Program-made: the position numbers and the translations under genes
NCBI GenBank assembly: GCA_002382445.1
Contig: DGAQ01000052.1
Location: 142,815 to 163,772, forward strand
Length of the DNA stretch: 20,958 nucleotides
Source: Porticoccaceae bacterium UBA4026
GTDB taxonomy: Bacteria > Pseudomonadota > Gammaproteobacteria > Pseudomonadales > Porticoccaceae
Direction of reading: 5' to 3'
Shown: positions 1 to 6,854 of the stretch, piece by piece
Position numbering within the stretch: the stretch's first letter is position 1
How the letters are laid out: every line of letters begins with the position of its first letter
Notes under the pieces: model-generated
The model's database searches: none
Told to the model about the DNA's origin: nothing
The model's input: the letters and a program-made list of their open reading frames with translations, nothing else

Positions 1-1
1 T

Positions 2-541
2 TTTCGAGAGGATTTATTTCATAGGTTGAACGTCATTCGAGTCCATCTACCAAAATTAGCCGACCGTCGCGAGGATATACCGCAGTTGATGAACCATTTC
101 TTTCATCGAGCGGCTAAAGAATTGGATATGGAGCCTAAGGTACTATCTCAAGAGGCCGCGGCGGTTTTCTATCAGCTAGCATGGCCGGGAAATGTGCGAG
201 AGTTAGAGAACATATGCCGTTGGTTAACCGTTATGGCGGCTGGAAGAGAAGTGCTTCTTTCCGATCTACCCCCAGAATTAAAAGCCGAAAGTGCGGTTAA
301 AGAAACTCCCTCCCAGGGAGACTGGACGCAGATGCTGAAACGCTGGAGTGAGAGGGAATTAAAAGCGGGGCATCAAAGTATACTTCAGCAAGCAATTCCC
401 GATTTTGAGATGGCTATGATTGAAACAGCTTTGGCGCACACTGGCGGACGGAAAAAAGATGCCGCCAAGCTACTCGGATGGGGTAGAAACACTTTAACCA
501 GAAAGCTTCAAGAATACCGTATGGAAAGCCAAGGAGTCTAA
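2..541 (+). CDS. glnG: Nitrogen regulation response regulator NtrC (NR(I)), C-terminal part, 5' truncated by window edge
   Basis: This is the last 179 residues of NtrC, the sigma54-dependent activator phosphorylated by NtrB under nitrogen limitation. The frame is open from base 2 and begins FREDLFHRLNVIRVHLP, a typical late segment of the AAA+ domain, so the TTG at 26 is internal and not a start. Further on come the sensor-type WPGNVREL motif and a C-terminal Fis-type helix-turn-helix (GRKKDAAKLLGWGRNTLTRKL), which is the DNA-binding end. The receiver and most of the ATPase domain, including Walker A and GAFTGA, lie outside the window. The gene ends with TAA at 539-541 and is followed by a bidirectional terminator. 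The identification is firm from the C-terminal signature of NtrC; other NtrC-family activators rarely share it. Confidence 0.93.
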   Translation, partial: FREDLFHRLNVIRVHLPKLADRREDIPQLMNHFFHRAAKELDMEPKVLSQEAAAVFYQLAWPGNVRELENICRWLTVMAAGREVLLSDLPPELKAESAVKETPSQGDWTQMLKRWSERELKAGHQSILQQAIPDFEMAMIETALAHTGGRKKDAAKLLGWGRNTLTRKLQEYRMESQGV

Positions 542-557
542 GCGTACAGCCCATAAC

Positions 558-590
558 AAAAACCCCGCCAAATGAAAGCAGGGTTTTTTT
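558..590. terminator. Bidirectional intrinsic terminator between ntrC and secB
   Basis: A GC-rich stem (AACCCCGC paired with GCAGGGTT, one mismatch) has A-tracts on the left and a run of seven T on the right. It can therefore end transcription of ntrC on the plus strand and of secB on the minus strand. Confidence 0.8.
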
Positions 591-611
591 GTTGGTGTTT
601 TAGATTTATTC

Positions 612-1133
612 TTAATGTGTCTTGTCGTCGCTCTTTGGCTCAACTGACGCACTGGCTTTTGCTTCGGCTTGCTGAACAGCAGAGGCAAAAAGGCCATCAA
701 AATTAATAGGCGGTATCATCAGCGGAGGGAAGGAACCTTTGGTCAGTGTGCTATCAATTGTTTCTCTGGCGTAGGGAAACAGCATTGACGGGCAAGTGGT
801 GTTAATAACTTGAGTCAGTTGCTGGCCTTCGATACCTTGAATTGTAAACAGGCCCGCTTGCTCTACTTCGATCAGATAAATAGTCTCTTCGCCGTCGGTA
901 ACGGTAATCGTCAGGCGAAGAGCAACCTCGTATACACCCTCTCCGACTTGACTACTTTTAGTATTTAGATCTTGGCTTACTTTCGGCTGCCACTGTTTTT
1001 GGAACGCAGCTACTCCTTGTGGAGTTTCAAAAGACAAATCTTTGAGATAGATTCGCTGCACAGCAAATTTGGGTCCAGTATCTTCTGTGACTGCCGTGGC
1101 AGCTTGATCAGTCGAGGGAGTTTCGTCAGTCAT
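612..1133 (-). CDS. secB: Protein-export chaperone SecB
   Basis: SecB is a cytosolic tetrameric chaperone that keeps precursor proteins unfolded and delivers them to SecA at the Sec translocon. The 173-residue product has the typical conserved body (FAVQRIYLKDLSFETP near residues 23-38, then a VEQAGLFTI segment and TCPSMLFPYARE), followed by the PPINFDGLF segment. An acidic, alanine-rich N-terminal tail and a C-terminal tail are variable in the family. Length is close to the usual 155-175 residues. It lies last in a leftward group with grxC (46 bp away) and a rhodanese-domain gene, an arrangement common in gammaproteobacteria. The outer-membrane proteins encoded later in the window (porin, TonB receptor) are the kind of client SecB serves, though that link is general knowledge rather than something seen here. 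Confidence 0.96.
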   Translation of the reverse strand: MTDETPSTDQAATAVTEDTGPKFAVQRIYLKDLSFETPQGVAAFQKQWQPKVSQDLNTKSSQVGEGVYEVALRLTITVTDGEETIYLIEVEQAGLFTIQGIEGQQLTQVINTTCPSMLFPYARETIDSTLTKGSFPPLMIPPINFDGLFASAVQQAEAKASASVEPKSDDKTH

Positions 1134-1179
1134 TACTTAAACCTTTAATTGTGTGTGGATGAATTTATTGCCTTGATCC

Positions 1180-1464
1180 TTATATGGCGTCAGTTTTATC
1201 CAATTCAACCCCATTCTTCAAAAGGGCATCTAATTGGCCAAGAGTCTCTAGCTGCTGCAACTCTGAATAACCCCCAACATGTCTTTCGCCAATCCAGATT
1301 TGTGGAACAGTACGCTGCCCACTTTTATCCATGATCTCTCGACGTAAGTTCATATCGGAGTCCAGAGGGATGTCTTCGTAATTAACACCTTTCGCACTCA
1401 GCAAATATCGCGCCGCAGTGCAATAAGGGCAGAACCGTGTTCCATATAGAACTACCTTAGACAT
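1180..1464 (-). CDS. grxC: Glutaredoxin 3 (GrxC)
   Basis: A small cytosolic thiol-disulphide oxidoreductase that uses glutathione to reduce protein disulphides and mixed disulphides. The 94-residue protein is a single thioredoxin fold. The dithiol active site CPYC is at residues 12-15, the cis-proline loop TVP at 52-54, and the GG glutathione-binding turn at 64-65. All expected functional residues are present, and length is normal (E. coli Grx3 is about 83 residues; this one has a slightly longer acidic tail). It sits between the rhodanese gene upstream (39-bp gap) and secB downstream, and the three are probably co-transcribed. Confidence is high for the family and for the GrxC type, because dithiol CPYC and the secB linkage agree. 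Confidence 0.93.
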   Translation of the reverse strand: MSKVVLYGTRFCPYCTAARYLLSAKGVNYEDIPLDSDMNLRREIMDKSGQRTVPQIWIGERHVGGYSELQQLETLGQLDALLKNGVELDKTDAI

Positions 1465-1503
1465 ACAATTTCCTTCAATAATATCGCTCTAGATTTTCTA
1501 GCG

Positions 1504-1923
1504 CTATTTTTTCTGACCTTGAACCACAGGCATATTTTGCTGCCGCCATTCACTCATTCCGCCACTCAACCGGCGAACGGTATATCCCTGTTTCGTCATC
1601 GCTTTCCCAACGCCGCCGGCATGCTGGCCCATTTGGTCTGTTAATACGATAACTTTTTCACGGTGTTTTTCGATCTCACTTAAGCGAGTCGCTATTTTAG
1701 TATGAGGAATGTTGATCGCGCCGTGAACATGGCCCGCTTGGAAATCATTGGCCGCACGGACATCTACAAGCACCGCTTGGTCTGAATTCATTAAAGACAC
1801 TAGCTGTGAGCAAGTCATTGGTTTGCCCCCTTTGGTTCGTTCGGTCAATGCAAAAATATAGATAAGCACTAAAAATAAGCTTATTAGGAGCCACTGCTCA
1901 CTTGCAAAAATAAAAATATCCAC
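1504..1923 (-). CDS. Membrane-anchored rhodanese-domain protein (YibN type), catalytic cysteine absent
   Basis: The protein is 139 residues. It starts with one hydrophobic segment (about residues 11-27) that should anchor it in the inner membrane, followed by a single cytosolic rhodanese domain. VLVDVRAANDFQAGHVHGAINIPH at residues 51-74 is the standard rhodanese core. The active-site loop, where a sulphur-carrying cysteine would sit, reads LTDQMGQHAGG (95-105) with aspartate at that position, so sulphurtransferase activity is unlikely. E. coli YibN has a similar substitution and the same genomic place beside grxC and secB, so this is a family trait rather than local damage. Its role is not clear from sequence; association with protein export or membrane functions is only suggested by its neighbours. 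Confidence 0.85.
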   Translation of the reverse strand: MDIFIFASEQWLLISLFLVLIYIFALTERTKGGKPMTCSQLVSLMNSDQAVLVDVRAANDFQAGHVHGAINIPHTKIATRLSEIEKHREKVIVLTDQMGQHAGGVGKAMTKQGYTVRRLSGGMSEWRQQNMPVVQGQKK

Positions 1924-2019
1924 GTAATTACACTCTTTGGCTAAGTTTTTGGGACGCTAAGATAGCGCCGGCTGAATTATACACATGAATGATAGCCTTA
2001 GGAATTGCCGGTGGTTTGA

Positions 2020-2838
2020 TTAGGCCCAGCGACCCCAGATTGGTTTACAGGTCTCGGGGAGTCTGCTGACAAAGCCAAGGGCAGCCCAACTCATTCCTGG
2101 AGCGTGAAAGTCTGACCCACAGGAAGCAAGCAGATCATATTGGTTGCACAAAGTGGCTAAATCCTTTGTAACCGAGGGCACCTGAAGGCCAGAAATAACC
2201 TCCATGCCCTCCCCGCCTGCACCACAAAAATCCTCCAGAAGCTCTTTGAGTTTTGTACGGGTCATTTTGTACTTACCTGGATGAGCCAATACGGCGATGC
2301 CCCCAGAGTCTCGAATCCATTGCACCACCGTAGAAAGCTCGGCCCATTGTTCTTTAATATCTCCAACCTTCCCTGCGCCAAGATACCGTGTAAAGGCCTG
2401 TTTAATGTTCGATACGGCGCCTATATCGACTAGATGCTGTGCAAAATGAGGTCGGCCAATTTGCCCGTCGGCCAAAAGCCTTGCGCCTTCAAGGCAATGC
2501 TCAAAGCCTAGGTTACTGAGGCGATCAGCAATTTTTATAGCCCGATCCTGACGCGCCTTTTTTTGCTGTGTAACTCCGAAAATAATGGAATCACTCTGGG
2601 GGTCTACATTCAACCCTACGACATGAATGCCCTGCTTCCGCCACTGGCTAGAAAACTCAATACCAGTAATTAGTCGGAGTTTTTCGGGGCTATACTTTAG
2701 GCCGCTGTATGCATCCAAAGTGTCATGATCGGTAATTGACAGAATATCTACTCCGCGCTCACTGGCTAGTTCAACTAACTGGTCAGGCGTTAAACTGCCG
2801 TCAGACATGGTGGTATGGCAATGGAGGTCGACGTTCAT
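2020..2838 (-). CDS. rnm: PHP-domain phosphoesterase, RNase AM (YciV/TrpH) family
   Basis: This family removes nucleotides 5' to 3' from short RNAs and hydrolyses 3',5'-nucleoside bisphosphates; E. coli RNase AM also trims rRNA 5' ends. The PHP metal-binding motifs are all visible: DLHCH at residues 4-8, TDHDT at 36-40, a GIEFS segment, GRPHFAQHL, LAHPGKY, and SCGSDFHAPG near the C-terminus. From the ATG at 2838 the product is 272 residues, within the family's normal range. A GTG nine bases upstream would add MNL, but the ATG has the better spaced AAGTGA sequence before it. The gene stands alone, divergent from sprT, with a TACAAT -10-like hexamer on the minus strand at 2871-2866. The exact substrate in this organism cannot be told from sequence. 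Confidence 0.87.
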   Translation of the reverse strand: MNVDLHCHTTMSDGSLTPDQLVELASERGVDILSITDHDTLDAYSGLKYSPEKLRLITGIEFSSQWRKQGIHVVGLNVDPQSDSIIFGVTQQKKARQDRAIKIADRLSNLGFEHCLEGARLLADGQIGRPHFAQHLVDIGAVSNIKQAFTRYLGAGKVGDIKEQWAELSTVVQWIRDSGGIAVLAHPGKYKMTRTKLKELLEDFCGAGGEGMEVISGLQVPSVTKDLATLCNQYDLLASCGSDFHAPGMSWAALGFVSRLPETCKPIWGRWA

Positions 2839-2866
2839 TAGATTCACTTATTACTATTTTTAGATA

Positions 2867-2894
2867 TTGTACCAGCCTCAGCACCCTATATAAT
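2867..2894 (+). promoter_or_regulatory. Predicted sigma70 promoter of sprT, probably giving a leaderless or near-leaderless mRNA
   Basis: A perfect TATAAT at 2889-2894 lies 16 bp downstream of TTGTAC (2867-2872, a weak -35). The start codon of sprT is at 2901, about where transcription should begin, and no Shine-Dalgarno sequence is visible. A TACAAT for the opposite strand overlaps the -35, so the two divergent promoters would compete. Confidence 0.5.
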
Positions 2895-2900
2895 CCTTAT

Positions 2901-3431
2901 ATGACTGACCTTAAAATTATTACGCCCATTTCGGAAGAGCAAAAAGAGCAGGTGAGCGAAGCTACTGTCGCCTGTATTAGCAAAGCTAGTGTCTTATTTG
3001 ACCGGCAATTTGCCGAATTACGAGTTGATTTTGACCTGCGAGGCAAATGTGCTGGCATGTATCAGGTAAGGGCTCGCCAGAGGCGTATTCGCTACAACCC
3101 TTGGATCTTTGCAAAATATTACCAAGAAAGCCTGACCAATACCGTTGTGCACGAAGTCGCACATTACGTCGTCGACTGTATTTGGGGTCTGAAGAAGGTT
3201 AAGCCTCACGGGAAAGAGTGGTGTCAGACGATGATCGCCATGGGTGCTGAGCCAACAGTGACGGGTAAATACGATTTAACCGGTATTCCGACGCGTCAGT
3301 ATCAGCGGTATGCCTATAACTGTGATTGTCGTGTTCATCAACTTACCCTGTTGAGGCATAAAAAGATAATCAACAGAGCCGCTAGCTATCGATGTCAATT
3401 TTGCCACTCTGACTTAAAGCAGGGCTGTTAG
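2901..3431 (+). CDS. sprT: SprT-family zinc metalloprotease-like protein
   Basis: SprT proteins share the fold of the eukaryotic DNA-protein crosslink protease SPRTN; the bacterial role is poorly defined. The 176-residue product carries the zinc-dependent protease motif HEVAH at residues 84-88 with a likely third ligand at H103 (KPHGKEW). It ends in a zinc-ribbon-like region with C141, C143, C165 and C168. E. coli SprT is about 165 residues, so the length fits. The in-frame reading extends upstream to 2736, but that part overlaps the divergent PHP gene and is not protein-like, so the ATG at 2901 is preferred. A GIY-YIG gene starts 8 bp after the stop, giving a two-gene unit of nucleic-acid-related functions. 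Confidence 0.88.
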   Translation: MTDLKIITPISEEQKEQVSEATVACISKASVLFDRQFAELRVDFDLRGKCAGMYQVRARQRRIRYNPWIFAKYYQESLTNTVVHEVAHYVVDCIWGLKKVKPHGKEWCQTMIAMGAEPTVTGKYDLTGIPTRQYQRYAYNCDCRVHQLTLLRHKKIINRAASYRCQFCHSDLKQGC

Positions 3432-3439
3432 GTATCCTT

Positions 3440-3697
3440 GTGAAGACCTGGTACGTTTATATAGTGCGTGCAAGCGACGAAAGCCTCTATACCGGTATCA
3501 CCACTGACCTTAATAGGCGTTTAGCTGAGCACCAGTCGGGAAAGGCGGGAGCTAAGTACTTTCGGGCGCGCAATGCCTGTGAGGTGGTCTATAGCGAGAG
3601 TGAACATAATAGAAGCACTGCCAGTAAGCGCGAGGCCGCCATTAAAAAGCTCACTCGACATCAAAAACTTGAGTTAATTAGTGGTCAAAATCTATAG
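3440..3697 (+). CDS. Small GIY-YIG nuclease-domain protein (YhbQ/UPF0213 family)
   Basis: The 85-residue product is essentially one GIY-YIG domain. The two signature strands appear as YVYIV (residues 5-9) and LYTGIT (16-21), followed by the conserved arginines at 26-27 and the metal-binding glutamate at about 65 in a KREAAIKKLTR helix. It resembles the stand-alone YhbQ group, which acts on DNA or RNA but has no settled cellular role. The start is GTG at 3440, 8 bp after the sprT stop, with no clear ribosome binding site, so translation is probably coupled to sprT. Length is slightly below the usual 95-100 residues, but the active site is complete. Confidence 0.85.
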   Translation: MKTWYVYIVRASDESLYTGITTDLNRRLAEHQSGKAGAKYFRARNACEVVYSESEHNRSTASKREAAIKKLTRHQKLELISGQNL

Positions 3698-3710
3698 GTT
3701 AATTGTATAC

Positions 3711-3722
3711 TTGTATATACAA
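3711..3722. promoter_or_regulatory. Upstream candidate HutC-type operator
   Basis: TTGTATATACAA is a perfect 12-bp palindrome containing GTATATAC, which fits the GT-N-TA-N-AC core reported for the HutC subfamily of GntR repressors. It lies 13 bp after the GIY-YIG stop and 145 bp upstream of a matching palindrome that overlaps the regulator's own promoter. The 3698-3887 gap between the two genes is very AT-rich and otherwise shows no gene. Confidence 0.55.
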
Positions 3723-3827
3723 TAAATAATTCCCCATAAACCTTTTTTATGCTTTTGATAAAATATAGATTTTTTTATCATCATATGGCGATTTTTATAG
3801 GATTTTTTGTATTTGATGTAATAGTGG

Positions 3828-3867
3828 TTGTTTTTCTGCTTTGTTAAGATTATAAATGTATATACAT
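3828..3867 (+). promoter_or_regulatory. Promoter and operator of the HutC-like regulator gene
   Basis: TTGTTT (3828-3833), a 17-bp spacer and TATAAA (3851-3856) form a plausible sigma70 promoter. The palindrome ATGTATATACAT (3856-3867) touches the -10 and would cover the transcription start. Its core is the same GTATATAC as at 3711-3722. A repressor bound here would block its own gene, so autorepression is the natural reading. Confidence 0.6.
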
Positions 3868-3887
3868 TAGGTTCGGCGCTTATATCT

Positions 3888-4595
3888 ATGGTCAATGCTA
3901 TTAAATTTCCTCAATTTGAAGTGATTAAACAGTACGTTCGAGGGCATATAAACTCTGGACGTTGGCCTGTGGGCACTCGTACCCCCTCTGAAAATGAGCT
4001 TTCAGCTAGTTTTTCCGTTAGTCGCATGACCGCTAGAAGAGCCCTGCAAGAGCTAGCTCAGGAGGGTCTGTTGACTCGGGCACCAGGTTTAGGATCCTTT
4101 GTGGCGCAACCAGTCCCAGCTAAACCGAGCATAGAGCTACATAATATCGTCGCCATTGCGCAGTCCAAAGGGGCGTACAGCTGCCAGGTCCTAAGTCTTG
4201 AGCAGATTTCCGCTGATGCTGAACTGGCTGCCTTATTAGGGTTTGAAATCGATCAACCGGTCTATCGCGCTAGATTTCTACATTTCGACGGGCGAAAGGC
4301 GATTCAATGGCAAGAGATCTATGTAAATCCTAAGGTCGCGCCTGCTTTTTTAAAGCAAAAGTTCACTAGAGTGGTACCTGATGAGTACTTGGAGTGGATT
4401 GCCCCTAGCGGCCATGTGGAATACCGGGTCAGTGCGGTACTTGCGAGGTCGAGCCAACGAAGGGCCCTTGGTCTAATGAAAGATTCGCAGAATGCCTGCT
4501 TGCAGATAACTAGAATATGCACACGCGGCTCGATGGTAGCCAGTTTGTCTAAGCTGGTACACCCCGCAAGCCTTTATCAATTAGGGACCACCTAA
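3888..4595 (+). CDS. hutC: GntR-family transcriptional repressor, HutC subfamily
   Basis: The 235-residue product has a GntR winged helix-turn-helix at about residues 5-70 (FEVIKQYVRGHINSG, RTPSENELSASFSVSRMTARRALQEL, GLLTRAPGLGSFV). A UTRA effector-binding domain follows, ending in LVHPASLYQLG. The UTRA sequence, with WQEIYVNPKVAPAFL and the VPDEYL segment, is close to histidine-utilisation repressors, whose inducer is urocanate. No hut catabolic genes are in the window; the next gene, 36 bp downstream, encodes a NYN-domain nuclease. The ATG at 3888 is chosen because the upstream in-frame extension crosses the promoter and operator. The subfamily is well supported, but control of histidine catabolism is only an inference and the target could be local. 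Confidence 0.78.
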   Translation: MVNAIKFPQFEVIKQYVRGHINSGRWPVGTRTPSENELSASFSVSRMTARRALQELAQEGLLTRAPGLGSFVAQPVPAKPSIELHNIVAIAQSKGAYSCQVLSLEQISADAELAALLGFEIDQPVYRARFLHFDGRKAIQWQEIYVNPKVAPAFLKQKFTRVVPDEYLEWIAPSGHVEYRVSAVLARSSQRRALGLMKDSQNACLQITRICTRGSMVASLSKLVHPASLYQLGTT

Positions 4596-4631
4596 TCGCT
4601 CGTTTTAAATTTTCTAAAAAAAGGAAGTCAG

Positions 4632-5120
4632 ATGCCTAGAATTGCGGTTTTTGTCGATGTTCAAAATATCTATTACACCGTAAAGGAGAGCTTTGATTGC
4701 CATTTTAACTATCGCGAGCTGTGGCGACAGTTAAGCCTTGAGGGGGAGATTGTTCTGGCAAATGCTTACGCTATAGACCGAAATGACTCTCAACAACGAA
4801 AGTTTCAGCAGGCACTTCGTAATATCGGATTCACTATCAAGCTAAAGCCCTACATCCAAAGAAGTGATGGATCAGCCAAAGGTGATTGGGATGTAGGCAT
4901 AACAATCGACATAATGGACGCCGTTTCCAGCGCCTCCGAGAGAGTTGATCAGGTGGTACTTTTATCCGGAGACGGGGACTTTGATATGCTTCTGCGGCGC
5001 ATTGGTCAAAGTGGCGAAATAGAGACTCTGGTTTATGGCGCTTCGGCCTTAACCGCGCAATCACTAATAGATGCGGCAAAACAGTTCAGAGCCATTGAAG
5101 GCCCATTATTACTGATCTAA
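4632..5120 (+). CDS. NYN-domain (LabA/DUF88-like) putative ribonuclease
   Basis: NYN domains have a PIN-like fold and usually cut RNA with metal ions held by acidic residues. The 162-residue protein is a single NYN domain: FVDVQNIYY at residues 7-15 with D9 and N12, KGDWDVGITIDIMD at 83-96 with D85, D87 and D93, and the LLSGDGDFDML strand at 110-120 with D114, D116 and D118. The expected acidic cluster is therefore complete. A good ribosome binding site (AAGGAAG) precedes ATG 4632. The gene follows the HutC-like repressor by 36 bp with no terminator between, so it is likely in the same transcript and under the same repressor. It converges with the next gene, which lies on the other strand. 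The cellular target is unknown. Confidence 0.83.
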   Translation: MPRIAVFVDVQNIYYTVKESFDCHFNYRELWRQLSLEGEIVLANAYAIDRNDSQQRKFQQALRNIGFTIKLKPYIQRSDGSAKGDWDVGITIDIMDAVSSASERVDQVVLLSGDGDFDMLLRRIGQSGEIETLVYGASALTAQSLIDAAKQFRAIEGPLLLI

Positions 5121-5143
5121 AGAGACCTTAGCAAGTACTGACA

Positions 5144-5518
5144 CTAGGTTATTATTCCGCCTTGACTTGGACCTCCCATCCCTCCACCTTGGCCTGGGAC
5201 GACAATTTGTGAGGCCTGGTCACGGCGCATTTTGTCAAGTTCTTTGGCAGCCTCTTCGACAGCAATTGCAGCTTTTCCGGCAAAGTCTTCGGCAGCCTCA
5301 CCGAGGGTTGCACCCTCTAAGACAAAGTTCAGCGGCAGCGCGCCCATTTGCGTCATTATTTGAGCGGAACCTAAGAAGCTAACCTCTCGATCAGCATCAT
5401 CCAAGCCAGCTGCAGTGACTGGAGTGAGTTTACGAATCGCGCCCATCTTTTGGTCAGTGAAATTTTCCTCGCGGAAAAGGCCATTGGGGTCCATGGCATT
5501 GTCGTTATCATTTGACAT
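5144..5518 (-). CDS. Small conserved-looking protein of unknown function
   Basis: I do not recognise a named family. The 124-residue product is acidic, with no signal peptide or membrane segment. It has a polar N-terminus, then a segment with LFREENFTDQKMGAIRKLTPV (about 14-34), a predicted beta region around FLGSAQIMTQMGALPLNFVL, and a long alanine- and glutamate-rich helix (about 72-104, EDFAGKAAIAVEEAAKELDKM). It ends in a glycine-rich tail (PGQGGGMGGPSQGG). The layout of strand, strand and amphipathic helix followed by a flexible tail suggests a cytosolic, possibly oligomeric or partner-binding protein. It is leftward and lies 99 bp downstream of arsJ, so it could be read from the arsenate operon or from its own promoter. 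No better frame exists across the region, so I think the gene is real. Confidence 0.72.
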   Translation of the reverse strand: MSNDNDNAMDPNGLFREENFTDQKMGAIRKLTPVTAAGLDDADREVSFLGSAQIMTQMGALPLNFVLEGATLGEAAEDFAGKAAIAVEEAAKELDKMRRDQASQIVVPGQGGGMGGPSQGGIIT

Positions 5519-5617
5519 ATAATCTGTTCTCGTCCATTAATTGGTTTGCTGGCTACCCTAGCAGACATGTCTATAGAGTTGAAGTCTATAGCAGAGAGGA
5601 TTTAGACCAGTTCAAGC

Positions 5618-6841
5618 TTATTGGCTTTTCGTTAGGCCCTTTGCGATCTTGGCGCTGACAAAAATCATACACGAAGATAAGATCAAACAGGCCGCTAATC
5701 CAAATGCCTGATAAATAACCCCTGACAATATTGTCCCAACTAGCCGGCCCCCTGCATTAGCCATGTAGTAAAAGCCGACGTCCAGTGACACTGCGTCACT
5801 TCGGGCATAGGCAACTATCAAATAGGAGTGAACGCTAGAGTTAATTGCAAACACAAAACCAAAGGGGATAAGAGCCGCCAAAATAACAAAACTGGGTACA
5901 AAATCAGACATAAGTCCTGCGGCCATTAATCCAGGGATAACAAATAATAGGGTGCCCCAGGTGTCTAAAGTTGCACCACCTACAGGCTTAGCGGATCCCT
6001 CTGGTTGTGATTTACCAATTCGCCCTGTTAGCGATGGTGCCATCACCTGCACCACACCATAACCTATTATCCAGCAGGCCATTAAAGCCCCTACCTGCCA
6101 ATAGCTCCATTGCAATTGGCTCTGTAGAAAGACGGGAAGAGCGACGACGAACCACACATCGCGCGCGCCAAACAAGAAGAATCTAGCCGCGGATAGACGA
6201 TTAACGCCGCCACTCTTTGAGAAAATTTCACTGAATTTGGGTTTTAATTGGGTTGTGCTATCTTTCTTTAGAAATAACCATCCAGCGCAGAGAGCGAGAC
6301 TAAGTAGGCATATCAGTATCAATAGGGTGGCATGAAAGCCAATCGAGAATAAAAGTAAACTTCCGAGAAAAAACCCGATGCCCTTAAGAGTATTCTTTGA
6401 CCCAGTTAACAGAGTAACCCATCGATATAAGCGCCCCTGAGAATCCTCGCTGATTAACCCTTTAATGCTACTTTTAGCAGACAGCTTGTTCAGATCTTTG
6501 GCTATTCCAGATAGAGCCTGTGCAACCATCACATAGATGGTAGTCATGTCAGCTGTATCACCTAGTAGCATTATTAACGCTACAATCTGAAGGATCAATC
6601 CAGTTTGCATGGTTCTGTTTAAGCCGACATGACTGGCGATCCAACCACCACCGAGATTAGTTAGCACACCGAACAATTCGTAGAGTAAAAACAGACTCGC
6701 GATCTCAATCGGGCTATAACCAAGATTATGGAAGAACAACAGTACTAGCATACGCAGAGCACCGTCGGTTAGTGTAAAGACCCAATAACTTCCGGTAATT
6801 AGCCTATATTGTTTGACTTGCTCAGTGTGACTAATGGACAT
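5618..6841 (-). CDS. arsJ: Organoarsenical efflux MFS transporter ArsJ
   Basis: ArsJ exports 1-arseno-3-phosphoglycerate, the unstable product made when GAPDH uses arsenate instead of phosphate. The compound breaks down outside the cell, so the pair acts as an arsenate efflux route. The 407-residue product is a major facilitator with about ten to twelve hydrophobic segments. Its N-terminal region, YRLITGSYWVFTLTDGALRM followed by a FFHNLGYSPIEIASLFLLYE stretch, is distinctive for ArsJ. The gene starts 13 bp after the stop of the GAPDH gene, the standard ArsJ arrangement. I see no arsR, arsC or other ars gene alongside, so the regulator must be elsewhere or of another kind. Confidence rests on both sequence and the paired GAPDH. 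Confidence 0.9.
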   Translation of the reverse strand: MSISHTEQVKQYRLITGSYWVFTLTDGALRMLVLLFFHNLGYSPIEIASLFLLYELFGVLTNLGGGWIASHVGLNRTMQTGLILQIVALIMLLGDTADMTTIYVMVAQALSGIAKDLNKLSAKSSIKGLISEDSQGRLYRWVTLLTGSKNTLKGIGFFLGSLLLFSIGFHATLLILICLLSLALCAGWLFLKKDSTTQLKPKFSEIFSKSGGVNRLSAARFFLFGARDVWFVVALPVFLQSQLQWSYWQVGALMACWIIGYGVVQVMAPSLTGRIGKSQPEGSAKPVGGATLDTWGTLLFVIPGLMAAGLMSDFVPSFVILAALIPFGFVFAINSSVHSYLIVAYARSDAVSLDVGFYYMANAGGRLVGTILSGVIYQAFGLAACLILSSCMIFVSAKIAKGLTKSQ

Positions 6842-6854
6842 TACATTCGCCGCC

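Noticed and set aside
494..700. Minus-strand frame covering the ntrC-secB terminator
   Set aside because: It runs through a clear terminator and the end of secB, and its product is basic low-complexity sequence.
3757..3779. AT-only inverted repeat GATAAAA/TTTTATC as a terminator of the GIY-YIG gene
   Set aside because: The stem has almost no GC pairs and would not be stable; such matches are expected in AT-rich DNA.
3692..3895. Minus-strand reading frame of 67 codons in the AT-rich gap before the HutC-like gene
   Set aside because: Its composition (K, Y, I rich) only reflects AT content. It crosses both palindromic operators and the promoter and has no ribosome binding site.
5569..5591. Direct repeat GTCTATAG with 15-bp period upstream of the small unknown gene
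   Set aside because: Only two copies of 8 bp with no register to helical turns and no promoter fit; too weak to call an operator.
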